A program made the translations under genes and the position numbers. Below, piece after piece: positions 17,349-25,901 of a stretch of 64,000 bases of DNA. Location of the stretch: contig NZ_CP141615.1 of NCBI RefSeq assembly GCF_035593305.1, positions 2,077,722 through 2,141,721 on the forward strand. Reading direction: 5' to 3'. This DNA comes from Limnochorda sp. L945t (lineage in GTDB: Bacteria; Bacillota; Limnochordia; Limnochordales; Geochordaceae). The notes beneath the pieces were generated by a model that was not told where the DNA came from, did not search any database, and saw nothing but the letters and a program-made list of their open reading frames with translations. The first letter of the stretch is position 1. Each line of letters begins with the position of its first letter.

Positions 17349-18554
17349 TCTCATGTAGACGCGGGGCAGCCTCGGACCGAGTTGTGTCACGATCTCGTAA
17401 GGAATGGTCCCGGTCAGGCGGGCTGCTTCGTCCACCGTCATCTCGCCCTGGTCTCCGGGGCCCAGCAGGCAGGCCACGGCCCCCACGGGCGGAGCGTCAT
17501 CGCCCGTCTCCACCATGCACTGGTCCATGCAGATGCGCCCGACGACCGGGTAAACCCGGCCCCCGATGGCGGCCCTGCCCCGGTTGGAGAGCCGGCGGGT
17601 GTATCCGTCCGCGTACCCGATGGGAAGGGTGGCGATGGTGGTCTGCCGGGTGGTCACGTGGGTCCTGCCGTAGCTGACGCCGCTGCCGGCGGGCAAGGTG
17701 CGCACTTCCGAGACCGCCGCCATCAGGCGGAGCGCGGGCCGCAAGGCGACCCGATCCTGCAGGTGAGGAGCAGGGTAGTAACCGTAAAGCCCCAGCCCGA
17801 TGCGCACCATGTCCCATCGCAGGTCAGAGGAGGAGAGCGCTCCGGCCGTGTTGGCCAGGTGGCGAAGGCGCGGAGCGCGGGTGCCCAGCTCCCTCTCCAC
17901 GGATGCCACCGCCTCCCGGAACCGGGCGGCCTGGATCGCCACATAGGAGAGGTCGGGATCGTCGGCGGTGGCAAGGTGGGAGTAAACGCCCTCGAGCTCC
18001 ACGGCCGGCAGCGACGCGACCCGGCCCGCAAGCCAGGCGGCCTGGTCCGGCAGCACGCCCAGACGTCCCATGCCCGTGTCCACCTTGAGGTGGACACGGA
18101 CCCGGCGTCCTCTGGAGCGGGCCGCCGCGTCGAGCCTCCGAGCTGCCTGCTCCGTGGTGACCGTCGCGCTCAGGCCCGCCTCCACGAGCCGGTCGAGGGG
18201 CTCGGCTGCCCCGCCGACTCCGAGGACCAAAATGGGGGCGTCGATGCCGGCGCTGCGCAGCGCGACCCCCTCGGAGGTGGTCGCGACGGCGAGGTAGCGC
18301 GCCCCCGCCTCGAGCGCCACTCGCGCTACCTCCACCGCGCCGTGGCCATAGCCGTCGGCCTTGACCACCGCCATGACCTGGGCCGGCTGGACGAGCTCAA
18401 CGAACGCCCGCGTGTTGGCCGCGATCGCGCCGAGGTCCACCTCCACCCAGCTGCGCCGGGGCCCCGCCGGTTCGCCGCCGCCGGAAGACGACGCCTCGGC
18501 GTGCGGGACCGCAACGGGCGAAACGTCAACCATTTTGGAGGAATGAGTTGACAC
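17343..18554 (-). CDS. alr: Alanine racemase
   Basis: PLP enzyme interconverting L- and D-alanine for peptidoglycan. The PLP lysine is K65 in VMAVVKADGYGHGA, and the catalytic tyrosine region is GSGVSYGRTHVT in the C-terminal half. The RICMDQCMVE block is also present. At 403 residues it is slightly longer than the 370-390 norm because of about 30 N-terminal residues rich in Ser and Gly before SWVEVDLGAIAANTRAF. The GTG at 18554 is supported by a strong site GGAAGGAG eight bases before it. It is divergent from birA and lies upstream of glnR on the same strand. Confidence 0.95.
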   Translation of the reverse strand: MSTHSSKMVDVSPVAVPHAEASSSGGGEPAGPRRSWVEVDLGAIAANTRAFVELVQPAQVMAVVKADGYGHGAVEVARVALEAGARYLAVATTSEGVALRSAGIDAPILVLGVGGAAEPLDRLVEAGLSATVTTEQAARRLDAAARSRGRRVRVHLKVDTGMGRLGVLPDQAAWLAGRVASLPAVELEGVYSHLATADDPDLSYVAIQAARFREAVASVERELGTRAPRLRHLANTAGALSSSDLRWDMVRIGLGLYGYYPAPHLQDRVALRPALRLMAAVSEVRTLPAGSGVSYGRTHVTTRQTTIATLPIGYADGYTRRLSNRGRAAIGGRVYPVVGRICMDQCMVETGDDAPPVGAVACLLGPGDQGEMTVDEAARLTGTIPYEIVTQLGPRLPRVYMRR

Positions 18555-18576
18555 TTGGCCGCTCCTTCCTTACCCT
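18548..18576 (+). promoter_or_regulatory. Candidate birA-bioY promoter
   Basis: TTGACA (18548-18553), 17 bases, TACCCT (18571-18576); start predicted near 18583. The -35 is perfect and overlaps the first codons of the divergent alr, so transcription of the two genes could interfere. The -10 region lies in a run of three AGGGT units on the opposite strand. Confidence 0.5.
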
Positions 18577-18621
18577 AACCCTGTACACCCTTCGCCACGC
18601 GCAGGAGGTGTCCGGCCCGAC

Positions 18622-19677
18622 TTGTTCGCTTCCACGGCCCCATCCGCGCCCATGGTGGCGCTGCGCCGGGCGCTGCAGCCCGGGCAGCCGATCTCCGGGC
18701 AGTCGCTGGCCCGGTCCCTGGGCGTGAGCCGCACCGCGGTCTGGAAGATGCTCGAAGATCTCCGGGCCTGGGGGTACCGGATCGACGCGGCGCCCCGCCG
18801 GGGTTACCGGTTGGTTTCGGCTCCCGATCTGCCGCTTCCCTGGGAGGTCGCCATGGCGCTGCCCCCCTCCCTGGCCGGCCTGCCCGTTCACTTCTTTCCC
18901 GTGGTAGGCTCCACCAACGACGAGGCCCGAAGGCTGGCCGAGGCAGGAGCCCCCGCCGGCACCGTCGTGGTAGCCGACCGGCAGACGAGCGGCCGGGGCC
19001 GCCGGGGACGTACCTGGCTGTCGCCGCCGGGCGGACTCTACTTCTCCGTCCTGCTACGTCCGCAACTCGAACCGCGCCTCGTCGCTCTCCTCTCCCTGGC
19101 CAGCGCCGTCGCCGTGACCAGGGCGGTCCAAAGCGCCGTACCGGGCGCCGGTGCCCGGGTCAAGTGGCCCAACGACGTGATCGCGGGCGGCCGCAAGCTC
19201 GCCGGCATCCTGGCCGAGCTCTCGGCGGATCAGGAGACCGTGCGCTTCGCCGTGATAGGGATCGGGATCAACGTGGAGACGCCGGAGCTCGACCCTGCCC
19301 GGGCAGGCGGGGGACTCCCTCCGATAGGGTTGCGGCAACTGGGGTGGACACAGCCCCGGGCGGAAGTCCTGGGCCGGGTGCTGGCAGCCCTCCATCGTCT
19401 CCTGGGAGGCTTCGAGCCCGGGCAACTACCGGCGGCGGCTCTCGTCGCCGAGGCCTCTTCCCTGCTCGCGTGGAAGGGCGAGGAGGTGGAGGTCCGGACG
19501 CCCTTCGGCTCGTGGCAAGGACGGCTCGCCGGGCTGGCGGGAGACGGCGCGCTGGTGCTGGAACGACCCGGCGGAGCCCGCCAGAGCTTGTACGCGGGAG
19601 ACGTGACGCTGCGGGAAGCGGGGGGACCCCCGGCCGCCGACCCCGGCGGGCCGGGGTCCATCGAACGAGGAGGTTGA
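18622..19677 (+). CDS. birA: Biotin-[acetyl-CoA-carboxylase] ligase with DNA-binding domain
   Basis: Attaches biotin to carboxylases and, because of its N-terminal helix-turn-helix, can also repress biotin genes. Residues about 10-70 are the winged helix (SLARSLGVSRTAVWKMLEDL). The ligase core has GSTNDEARRL, the biotinyl-AMP loop TSGRGRRGRTWLSPPGGLYF, KWPNDVIAGGRKLAGIL and FAVIGIGINV, and a C-terminal SH3-like domain follows (LLAWKGEEVEV). 351 residues, normal plus a short Pro-rich tail. The start is TTG at 18622, 13 bases after AGGAGG; an ATG at 18652 is an alternative. It is five bases before bioY. Confidence 0.94.
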   Translation: MFASTAPSAPMVALRRALQPGQPISGQSLARSLGVSRTAVWKMLEDLRAWGYRIDAAPRRGYRLVSAPDLPLPWEVAMALPPSLAGLPVHFFPVVGSTNDEARRLAEAGAPAGTVVVADRQTSGRGRRGRTWLSPPGGLYFSVLLRPQLEPRLVALLSLASAVAVTRAVQSAVPGAGARVKWPNDVIAGGRKLAGILAELSADQETVRFAVIGIGINVETPELDPARAGGGLPPIGLRQLGWTQPRAEVLGRVLAALHRLLGGFEPGQLPAAALVAEASSLLAWKGEEVEVRTPFGSWQGRLAGLAGDGALVLERPGGARQSLYAGDVTLREAGGPPAADPGGPGSIERGG

Positions 19678-19682
19678 CCAGG

Positions 19683-20294
19683 ATGATGTCGTCCGTCGCT
19701 TCGCCCTCGACACTGTCGCAGTGGACCCGGGCCGCCATGGCCGCGTCGCTCGTCGCGGTCCTGGCCCAGGTCGCCATTCCCCTGCCCTTCACGCCGGTGC
19801 CGGTCACCTTGCAGGTGCTGGGCGTGCTGCTCACGGCCATCGTGCTGCCCCCTCGGGCCGCGGGGTGGGCCATGGCCCTCTACCTTGCCCTGGGCGCCGC
19901 GGGCGTGCCCGTCTTCGCGGGCTCGAGCGGCGGCCCCGGGGTGCTGCTCGGCCCTACCGGCGGCTATCTCTGGGGCTTCCCGGTCGCCGCCGTGGCGGCG
20001 AGCGCGCTCTACCGGATGCCCTTCTGCCGGGCGCGGGTACGCGCGCCGGCCACCGCCGCGGCGGTGGCTGCAGGGGCAGCCGTGGCCATCATCTACCTGG
20101 CAGGGGCGTCACAGCTGGCACTGGTGCTGGGGTTGAACGCCCGTCGAGCGGTGGCCATGGGCGTGGTGCCGTTCATCGGCTGGGACCTGGCCAAGGCCGC
20201 CGCGGCCGCGCTGGTCGGACCGGCCGTGGAGAGGGCCCTCACTCGAGCACCCGCACGGGCTCCAGATCCTCGGGCGCCGGCTCGCCCCGCATGA
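19683..20294 (+). CDS. bioY: Biotin transporter BioY
   Basis: S-component of a biotin ECF transporter; six membrane helices, 203 residues. Recognised by IPLPFTPVPVTLQVLGVLLT near the N-terminus and GPTGGYLWGFPVAA after the second helix, both typical of BioY. A good Shine-Dalgarno (GAGGAGG) precedes ATG 19683, with a second ATG as next codon. It forms an operon with birA, so biotin uptake and sensing are linked. The last 56 bases (AlaPro/Arg-rich tail APARAPDPRAPARPA) overlap the 3' end of the convergent nnr gene. No ecfA/T genes are nearby. Confidence 0.94.
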   Translation: MMSSVASPSTLSQWTRAAMAASLVAVLAQVAIPLPFTPVPVTLQVLGVLLTAIVLPPRAAGWAMALYLALGAAGVPVFAGSSGGPGVLLGPTGGYLWGFPVAAVAASALYRMPFCRARVRAPATAAAVAAGAAVAIIYLAGASQLALVLGLNARRAVAMGVVPFIGWDLAKAAAAALVGPAVERALTRAPARAPDPRAPARPA

Positions 20295-21873
20295 GGCCGC
20301 GCATCGCCTCCCCGACGCGCGCCGCGATGCCGGCAGCCGTGACGCCCACGCTGCCGCCCTCGGCTGCCATCCACCCGGCCAGGCCGTGTACGTACACCGC
20401 AGCCAGGGCGGCCTCGACCGCGCCCACCCCCTGGGCCAGCAGGCTCCCGGCAATCCCCGCCAGCACGTCGCCGGAGCCCCCCGTGGCAAGGGCTGCCGAC
20501 GCAGCCGGGTTGAGCCACAGGCGCCCGTCGGGAGCCGCCACCACGGTCCGGGCGCCCTTGAGCACCACCACGGCCCCGAAGCGCCTGGCAGCCTCGAGAG
20601 CGTGCGTGACGCGGTCTTCCTGGATCTGCCCGACCGTCTTGCCCAGCAGCCTGGCCATCTCCCCCGGATGAGGCGTCAGGATACGGCCGGGATGGTTGGC
20701 GGCGGCCCCGGCGTCCGGCCGGAGCCATCGTTCCGCTCCCTCGGCCGCCAGGGCGTTGAGCGCGTCGGCGTCGACGACGAGAGGCTTCTGCCAGTTGCCC
20801 ACGACGGAGAGCACCGCCTGGCGCGTGAGCGGGTGGGTCCCCAGGCCGGGGCCGATGACGAGGGCGTCGCGGGATTGCTGCAGCGCCAGGATCTCTCCGG
20901 CCGAAGCCGGGCCCAGCCGCCCCTCTTCGCCCTCGGACAGGCCGGCCGTCAGCGCTTCGGGGACGGCGCCAAACGCGCCGTCCTGCAGCGACCGGGGCAG
21001 CCCCCACGTGACCAGCCCCGCGCCGGCCGCCGCGGCCGCACGGCTCGCCAGCACGCCCGCTCCGGCCATCCCCCGGGACCCTGCCACCACCAGCAGGTGG
21101 CCGAAGGTCCCCTTGTGCGCGTCCGAAGGGCGCGCAGGCAAGAAAGACCGCACGCTCCGGGCGTCCAGGATCTCGAAGGCGGGCGGAGCCTGCTCGAGCA
21201 AAGCGGGAGGAAACCCGATCTCCGCCACGTCGATGCGCCCACAAAGCGCAGCCCCCGGGAAAAGGAGCTGGCCCGGCTTGGGTAGCCCGAAGGTCACCGT
21301 CCGGGTAGCCCGGACGGCCACGCCCGCCACCAGCCCGGTATCGGCGTCCACCCCCGAGGGGATGTCCACCGCCAGGACAGGCACCGCTCCGGAGACTCGC
21401 TCGATGGCGGCAATGGCGGCCATCGCCGGCCCTCGGGGCGCTCCCCGGGCACCCGTACCCAGCACGGCGTCGATGATCAGTTGCGCACTCGCCAGGAGCT
21501 CGCCGGCACGGTCCTCCCCGAGGGAGGCAAGGGCGACGACCTCGATGCCGCTTCGCGTCGCGATCTGGTAGTTGGCCAGGGCATCAGGGGAAAGCCGCGG
21601 CCGGTCCCCCGCTTGCTCTGCCGCGAGCAACACCCGCACTCGGGCTCCCCGGTTGGCCAGCCGCCGTGCGGCGACGAGGCCGTCGCCGCCGTTGTTGCCG
21701 GGCCCCGCCACCACCACGACCCGCCGCCCGGCCGGGGAGCCGCCCAGCATCTCGGACGCGACTCGGGCGACCGCCGCTCCGGCGTTTTCCATCAGGACCA
21801 TACTGGGGACGCCGTACTCCGCCGCGGCGCGGCGGTCGACCTCCTGCATCGAGGCCACGCTGATGGCCTTCAC
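20239..21873 (-). CDS. nnrD: Bifunctional NAD(P)HX epimerase / dehydratase
   Basis: Metabolite-repair enzyme that restores hydrated NADH and NADPH. Residues about 1-215 form the YjeF_N epimerase domain (VVVVAGPGNNGGDGLVAARR, LAVDIPSGVDADTG). Residues about 230-540 form the ADP-dependent dehydratase of the ribokinase fold (HPGEMARLLGKTVGQ, VVVLKGARTVV, NPAASAALATGGSGDVLAGI). 544 residues is the expected fused length. GTG 21873 overlaps the acpS stop as GTGA; the pairing of acpS with nnr is common in Bacillota. The 3' end runs 56 bases under the convergent bioY. Confidence 0.95.
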   Translation of the reverse strand: MKAISVASMQEVDRRAAAEYGVPSMVLMENAGAAVARVASEMLGGSPAGRRVVVVAGPGNNGGDGLVAARRLANRGARVRVLLAAEQAGDRPRLSPDALANYQIATRSGIEVVALASLGEDRAGELLASAQLIIDAVLGTGARGAPRGPAMAAIAAIERVSGAVPVLAVDIPSGVDADTGLVAGVAVRATRTVTFGLPKPGQLLFPGAALCGRIDVAEIGFPPALLEQAPPAFEILDARSVRSFLPARPSDAHKGTFGHLLVVAGSRGMAGAGVLASRAAAAAGAGLVTWGLPRSLQDGAFGAVPEALTAGLSEGEEGRLGPASAGEILALQQSRDALVIGPGLGTHPLTRQAVLSVVGNWQKPLVVDADALNALAAEGAERWLRPDAGAAANHPGRILTPHPGEMARLLGKTVGQIQEDRVTHALEAARRFGAVVVLKGARTVVAAPDGRLWLNPAASAALATGGSGDVLAGIAGSLLAQGVGAVEAALAAVYVHGLAGWMAAEGGSVGVTAAGIAARVGEAMRGLMRGEPAPEDLEPVRVLE

Positions 21874-22280
21874 CGTCGCACCCCCAGCGCGACGACCACG
21901 GCGACATCGCGCCCGTGGCTCACCGAGACGCAGACCTCGTCGACGCCCAGCGCTTCGGCCACCCGGGCCGCCCGGCCCCGGAGCTCGATGGCCGGCCGGC
22001 CCCCTCGCCGGTGGGTCACCGCGATCTCATGGAAAGCAACCCCGCGACGGCCGGTCCCGAGCACCTTCATCACCGCCTCCTTGGCGGCGAAGCGAGCCGC
22101 CAGGCAAGCGGCCCTGGCCGCCGGGTGCCTCTTGGCCAGGCAGTAGGCAATCTCCTCGGACGAGAAGAGCCGTTCCAGGAACCGCTCCCCGTGGCGCTCG
22201 AGCGCCCTTGCGATGCGGTCGACCTCGACGACGTCGACCCCCACGCCCACGATCGCGCTCGGGCCCGGCCCACATCCCAT
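21870..22280 (-). CDS. acpS: Holo-[acyl-carrier-protein] synthase
   Basis: Transfers phosphopantetheine from CoA to acyl carrier protein. The magnesium-binding IVGVGVDVVEVDRIARAL opens the protein and the second block RFAAKEAVMKVLGTG is intact, followed by the C-terminal VCVSVSHGRDVAVVVAL. 136 residues from ATG 22280, slightly long because of a short MGCGPGPSA lead; the frame also opens upstream to 22394 inside glmS, which is not credible. GGAGG occurs 13 bases ahead. Directly upstream is the glmS stop with an intervening hairpin. Confidence 0.94.
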   Translation of the reverse strand: MGCGPGPSAIVGVGVDVVEVDRIARALERHGERFLERLFSSEEIAYCLAKRHPAARAACLAARFAAKEAVMKVLGTGRRGVAFHEIAVTHRRGGRPAIELRGRAARVAEALGVDEVCVSVSHGRDVAVVVALGVRR

Positions 22281-22304
22281 GGGGAAGTGCTCGCCTCCGG
22301 TGCC

Positions 22305-22327
22305 GGCGCCTCTTCGAGCAAGGCGCC
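22305..22327 (-). other. Hairpin between glmS and acpS
   Basis: Perfect 7-base arms GGCGCCT (22305-22311) and AGGCGCC (22321-22327) around a 9-base loop lie in the 62-base gap after glmS. There is no T-run, so it is not a normal intrinsic terminator; it may protect or attenuate the transcript before acpS-nnr. Confidence 0.35.
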
Positions 22328-22342
22328 GCCCTCGTTGGAAGC

Positions 22343-24157
22343 TTACTCCACCGTGACGCTCTTCGCCAGGTTGCGCGGCCGGTCCACGTCGCATCCCCGC
22401 TCCACGGCGGCAAAGTACGCGAGCATCTGTAGCGGCACCGCGGCCAGGACCGGGAGCAGCCCCTCCGGCGCATCGGGAAGGGCCAGGAGCGCGTCGGCGG
22501 CGACCTCCACCTCTTTACGGGCGTCGGGCCGATCCGGCGTGACGGCGACGACCCTGCCGCCCCGGGCCTTCACTTCCACCATGTTGCCCACGGTCTTGGT
22601 CCGCAGCGCCTCTTGGGTGGCGAGCGCCACGACAGTGCGCCCCGGCTCGATGAGGGCCAGGGTGCCGTGCTTGAGTTCGCCTGCCGCGTACGCCTCCGCG
22701 TGGATATAGGAGATCTCCTTGAGCTTCAAGGCCCCTTCCATCGCCACCGCGTAGTCGAGCCCCCGCCCGATGTAAAACAGGTGGGACTGGCCGGCCAGCT
22801 GGCGCGCCAGCTCCCGGACTCGCGGCTCCATCGCCAGGGTCTGCTCGATCCGCTGGGGGAGCTGCAGCAGCATGCGCCCCTCCTCCGGCCTCTCGACGCG
22901 GGAGAGGGCCAGGGCCAGCAGGTGCAGCGCCACGACCTGCGTGAGGTACGCCTTGGTCGAGGGGACGGCCACCTCCGGGCCCGCCTTCGTGGTGAGCACC
23001 CAGTCGGCCTCTCGGGCAAGCGAACTCCCCTCCACGTTGACGATGCCCAGCACCGGCGAACCCAGCCGGCGAGCCTCCCGCACGGCCGCCAGGGTGTCGG
23101 CCGTCTCCCCGGACTGGCTGATGGCCACCGTCAGGGTCCGGCCGTCGACCAGCGGCTCCCCGTAGCGAAACTCCGACGCCACGTCGACCTGGACGGGAAG
23201 GCGCGCCCACGCCTCGATGAGCCGCCGGCCCACCAGTCCCGCGTGCCAGGCGGTGCCGCAGGCCACGATCTGGATGCGCTCGAAGCTCCTCAGGCGATCG
23301 GGCGACAGCCCGGCGCCGGAGAGGTCGACGCTGCCGGCCGCCGGATCGACCCGGCCGGCCAGCGTCTGGCGGACCGCCTGCGGCTGCTCGTAAATCTCCT
23401 TCATCATGAAGTGGTCGAAGGAGCCCTTTTCGGCCGCCGACGCATCCCACGCCACCTCCACGGGCGAGCGGCCCACTACCTCGCCCCGGGCGTCCCAGAT
23501 GGTGACCCCCCGGAGGTCGATCCGCGCGACCTCCCCGTTGTCGAGGTAGAGGACCCGCCGCGTGGTGGCCAGCACCGGGGTGACGTCGGATCCGGCCACG
23601 TACTGCCCGTCCCCCACCCCGATGACGAGCGGGCTATCCTGGCGCGCGAGCGCCAGGGTATCGGGCTGGTCCGTACAGACGCAGGCCAGCGCCCACGAAC
23701 CGCGCAGCCTGCGGGTCACTTCCCGCAAGGCCGCGGCCAGGTCGCCCCGCCAAGCCTCTTCGAGAAGGTGGGCGACGACCTCGGTGTCCGTGTCGGACCG
23801 GAACCGGTGGCCGCGGGCCTCGAGCTCCTTTCGCAGCTCGGCGAAGTTGTCGAGGATCCCGTTGTGCACCACCGCGAAGCGCCCCGAGCAATCCGTGTGC
23901 GGATGCGCGTTGTGGTCGCTCGGCGCCCCGTGCGTGGCCCAGCGGGTGTGCCCGATGCCGGAGCGGCCCTCCAGCCCCTGGGAAGCCACGAGCCGCTCCA
24001 GCTGCTCCACGCGTCCTTGCGACTTGACCACCTGCAGGCGGTGGTTGACCACGGCCACCCCTGCCGAGTCATAGCCCCGGTACTCGAGCCGGCGCAGTCC
24101 CTCCAGGAGGATGGGAAGCGCCGGACGGTTGCCGACGTAGCCCACGATGCCACACAT
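22343..24157 (-). CDS. glmS: Glutamine-fructose-6-phosphate aminotransferase (isomerising)
   Basis: First enzyme of amino-sugar synthesis, making glucosamine-6-phosphate for peptidoglycan. Cys2 (MCGIVGYVGN) is the N-terminal nucleophile of the glutaminase domain, with HTRWATHGAPSDHNAHPH and VVHNGILDNFAELR. Two SIS sugar isomerase domains follow (IVACGTAWHAG, SQSGETADTLAAVREA, IGRGLDYAVAMEGALKLKEI) and the C-terminus ends with the invariant NLAKSVTVE. 604 residues, normal. The ATG at 24157 is set by the need for Cys2. The gene is preceded by a glmS ribozyme, so glucosamine-6-phosphate should shut off its own synthesis. Confidence 0.98.
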   Translation of the reverse strand: MCGIVGYVGNRPALPILLEGLRRLEYRGYDSAGVAVVNHRLQVVKSQGRVEQLERLVASQGLEGRSGIGHTRWATHGAPSDHNAHPHTDCSGRFAVVHNGILDNFAELRKELEARGHRFRSDTDTEVVAHLLEEAWRGDLAAALREVTRRLRGSWALACVCTDQPDTLALARQDSPLVIGVGDGQYVAGSDVTPVLATTRRVLYLDNGEVARIDLRGVTIWDARGEVVGRSPVEVAWDASAAEKGSFDHFMMKEIYEQPQAVRQTLAGRVDPAAGSVDLSGAGLSPDRLRSFERIQIVACGTAWHAGLVGRRLIEAWARLPVQVDVASEFRYGEPLVDGRTLTVAISQSGETADTLAAVREARRLGSPVLGIVNVEGSSLAREADWVLTTKAGPEVAVPSTKAYLTQVVALHLLALALSRVERPEEGRMLLQLPQRIEQTLAMEPRVRELARQLAGQSHLFYIGRGLDYAVAMEGALKLKEISYIHAEAYAAGELKHGTLALIEPGRTVVALATQEALRTKTVGNMVEVKARGGRVVAVTPDRPDARKEVEVAADALLALPDAPEGLLPVLAAVPLQMLAYFAAVERGCDVDRPRNLAKSVTVE

Positions 24158-24235
24158 GAGCCGAAGACGCCCCTTTCCCCGCGCCACGGGAACCGCGCGA
24201 CGGAGAAGGGGCCGAAGAAGGCATGGACCGAGACG

Positions 24236-24384
24236 ACCACCTGGAGACCTTCTGTCCCCGGGATCGCTCCCGGGATTTGGCAGTCTCCTCACGACCGTGG
24301 TGGGCCGGGGGTCACCCGCCGATAATCCGAGATCCCCCACCTCGTCAACTTGCAGGCCTCACGGGCCCGCAAGCCCTGGCGCTG
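24236..24384 (-). ncRNA. glmS self-cleaving ribozyme/riboswitch
   Basis: The 324-base gap between glmM and glmS carries, on the minus strand, a near match to the known glmS ribozyme. The scissile-site element AGCGCC is at 24383-24378, followed by CAGGGC and the P2 arm, then the core stretch GTTGACGAGGTGGGG, TATCGGCGGGTGAC, CCCCCGGC and the 3' part ending in GGGGACAGAAGGTC. These appear in the order and spacing of the Thermoanaerobacter tengcongensis ribozyme. It cleaves its own mRNA when glucosamine-6-phosphate binds, leading to decay of glmS mRNA. The 3' boundary is approximate. The 97 bases upstream (24385-24481) hold no clear promoter, so it may be co-transcribed from glmM. Confidence 0.92.
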
Positions 24385-24481
24385 CCGTGTCACGAAGCCA
24401 CGCACCGTCTCGCCGACGCCGCCCGGCGCTCCTGCCCGCTCGCGCGCTCCCGGTGCCGGTATGCGACTGTGTGCGAACCTC

Positions 24482-25879
24482 CTATGATCCGGACACGCTC
24501 TGCGCCACCACCCCCTCGCTCCCTGCGTGCTCCAGGGCCGCTACCACCCGGCGGGCCCACTCGTCCACCAGGGCCGGATCGGACGCCTCCACCATAACAC
24601 GGATGAGCGGCTCGGTGCCAGACGGGCGTACGTACACCCGGCCGGCGTCGCCGAGAGCCTCTCGCGCCCGGGCGATGACCTCCTGCACCTCGGCCCGGTC
24701 GAGCACCCCTTCCTTGCGGGCCACCCGCACGTTGACCAGCGCCTGCGGAAGACGTCGCATCTGGGCCGCGAGGTGTGACAGCGGCTCTTCTTGCCGGCGC
24801 ATCACGTCGAGCAGCATGAGCCCCGTCAGCATACCGTCGCCGGTCCTGGAGTGCTCCAGGAAGATGAGGTGGCCCGACTGCTCCCCGCCCAGCACGAGGC
24901 CATGGGTGCGCATCGCCTCCAGCACGTGGCGGTCTCCCGGCGGGGTCACGATCACGTCGCCGCCTGCGGCCCGCAGCGCCTCCCTCAAGCCGCCGTTGGA
25001 GTAGACGGTACAGGCCACGGCACCGCCGGGGAGCTTGCCCCGGCGTATCCGGTCAAGGGCGCAGATGGTGAGCAGCTGGTCCCCGTCGACCACGTTGCCG
25101 CGCTCGTCCGCCGCGATGCACCGGTCCGCGTCCCCGTCGAACGAAAGCCCGGCGTCCGCTCCGAAGCGCCGGACCTCCTCGGCCACGACCTCGGGATGGG
25201 TCGAGCCGCACGAAACGTTGATGTCCTCCCCGGAGTCCCCGGTATGGATGGCCCGCACTTCGGCGCCGAGCGCCGCAAACAACCGGGGCGCCAGCCGGTG
25301 CGCCGCCCCGTTGGCGCAGTCCAGCACCAGGCGCATGCCGCTCAGGTCCACCGGCACCCGCTCGGCGAGGTACTCGAGGTAGCGGTCGGCCCACCCGGCC
25401 TCGGTCCTCACCCGCCCGACGTCCCGGCCGGTGGGCCGGGGCAGCGGGTCTTCTCCCTGCTCCATGCGCTCGACCACGTCCTCCAGGTGCCTCTCCAGGT
25501 CATCGGAGAGCTTGTAGCCGTCGGGCCCGAAAATCTTGATGCCGTTGTCCTCGACCGGGTTGTGGGAAGCGGAGATCATGACGCCCGCCGCGGCCCCGGT
25601 ATGGTGGGTGAGCCAGCTCAACCCGGGCGTGGGCAGGATCCCGAGGCGCACCGCATCGACCCCTACCGAGGTGAGCCCCGCGGTGACGGCCGCATCGAGC
25701 ATCCCGCTCGAGACGCGGGTGTCGCTCGCCACCAGCACGAAGGGCCGCTCGCGGCCTCCTTCCCGCCGCCCGGCCACCAGAGCGCCCGCGGCCCTCGCCA
25801 GCCGGAACGCGAGCAGCGGGGACAGCTCCTGGTTGGCCACCCCGCGCACTCCGTCGGTGCCGAACAACCTGCGCCCCAA
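24482..25879 (-). CDS. glmM: Phosphoglucosamine mutase
   Basis: Converts glucosamine-6-phosphate to glucosamine-1-phosphate, the next step after GlmS. It has all four catalytic loops: VMISASHNPVEDNGIK with the phosphoserine, the metal loop FDGDADRCIA, the sugar loop GGEQSGH and the phosphate loop VRPSGTEPLIRV. I choose TTG at 25879 (MGRRLFGTDGVRGVAN) because GGGAGG sits ten bases before it and family members start at this residue. A GTG at 25918 overlapping the upstream amylase gene is an alternative. The order glmM-ribozyme-glmS places two consecutive pathway steps together. Confidence 0.95.
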   Translation of the reverse strand: MGRRLFGTDGVRGVANQELSPLLAFRLARAAGALVAGRREGGRERPFVLVASDTRVSSGMLDAAVTAGLTSVGVDAVRLGILPTPGLSWLTHHTGAAAGVMISASHNPVEDNGIKIFGPDGYKLSDDLERHLEDVVERMEQGEDPLPRPTGRDVGRVRTEAGWADRYLEYLAERVPVDLSGMRLVLDCANGAAHRLAPRLFAALGAEVRAIHTGDSGEDINVSCGSTHPEVVAEEVRRFGADAGLSFDGDADRCIAADERGNVVDGDQLLTICALDRIRRGKLPGGAVACTVYSNGGLREALRAAGGDVIVTPPGDRHVLEAMRTHGLVLGGEQSGHLIFLEHSRTGDGMLTGLMLLDVMRRQEEPLSHLAAQMRRLPQALVNVRVARKEGVLDRAEVQEVIARAREALGDAGRVYVRPSGTEPLIRVMVEASDPALVDEWARRVVAALEHAGSEGVVAQSVSGS

Positions 25880-25901
25880 TGCTCCAGCACCTCCCGCATC
25901 C

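Noticed and set aside
22305-22327. Terminator between glmS and acpS
   Set aside because: A hairpin is present but there is no T-run, and acpS follows within 62 bases on the same strand; listed as a hairpin only.
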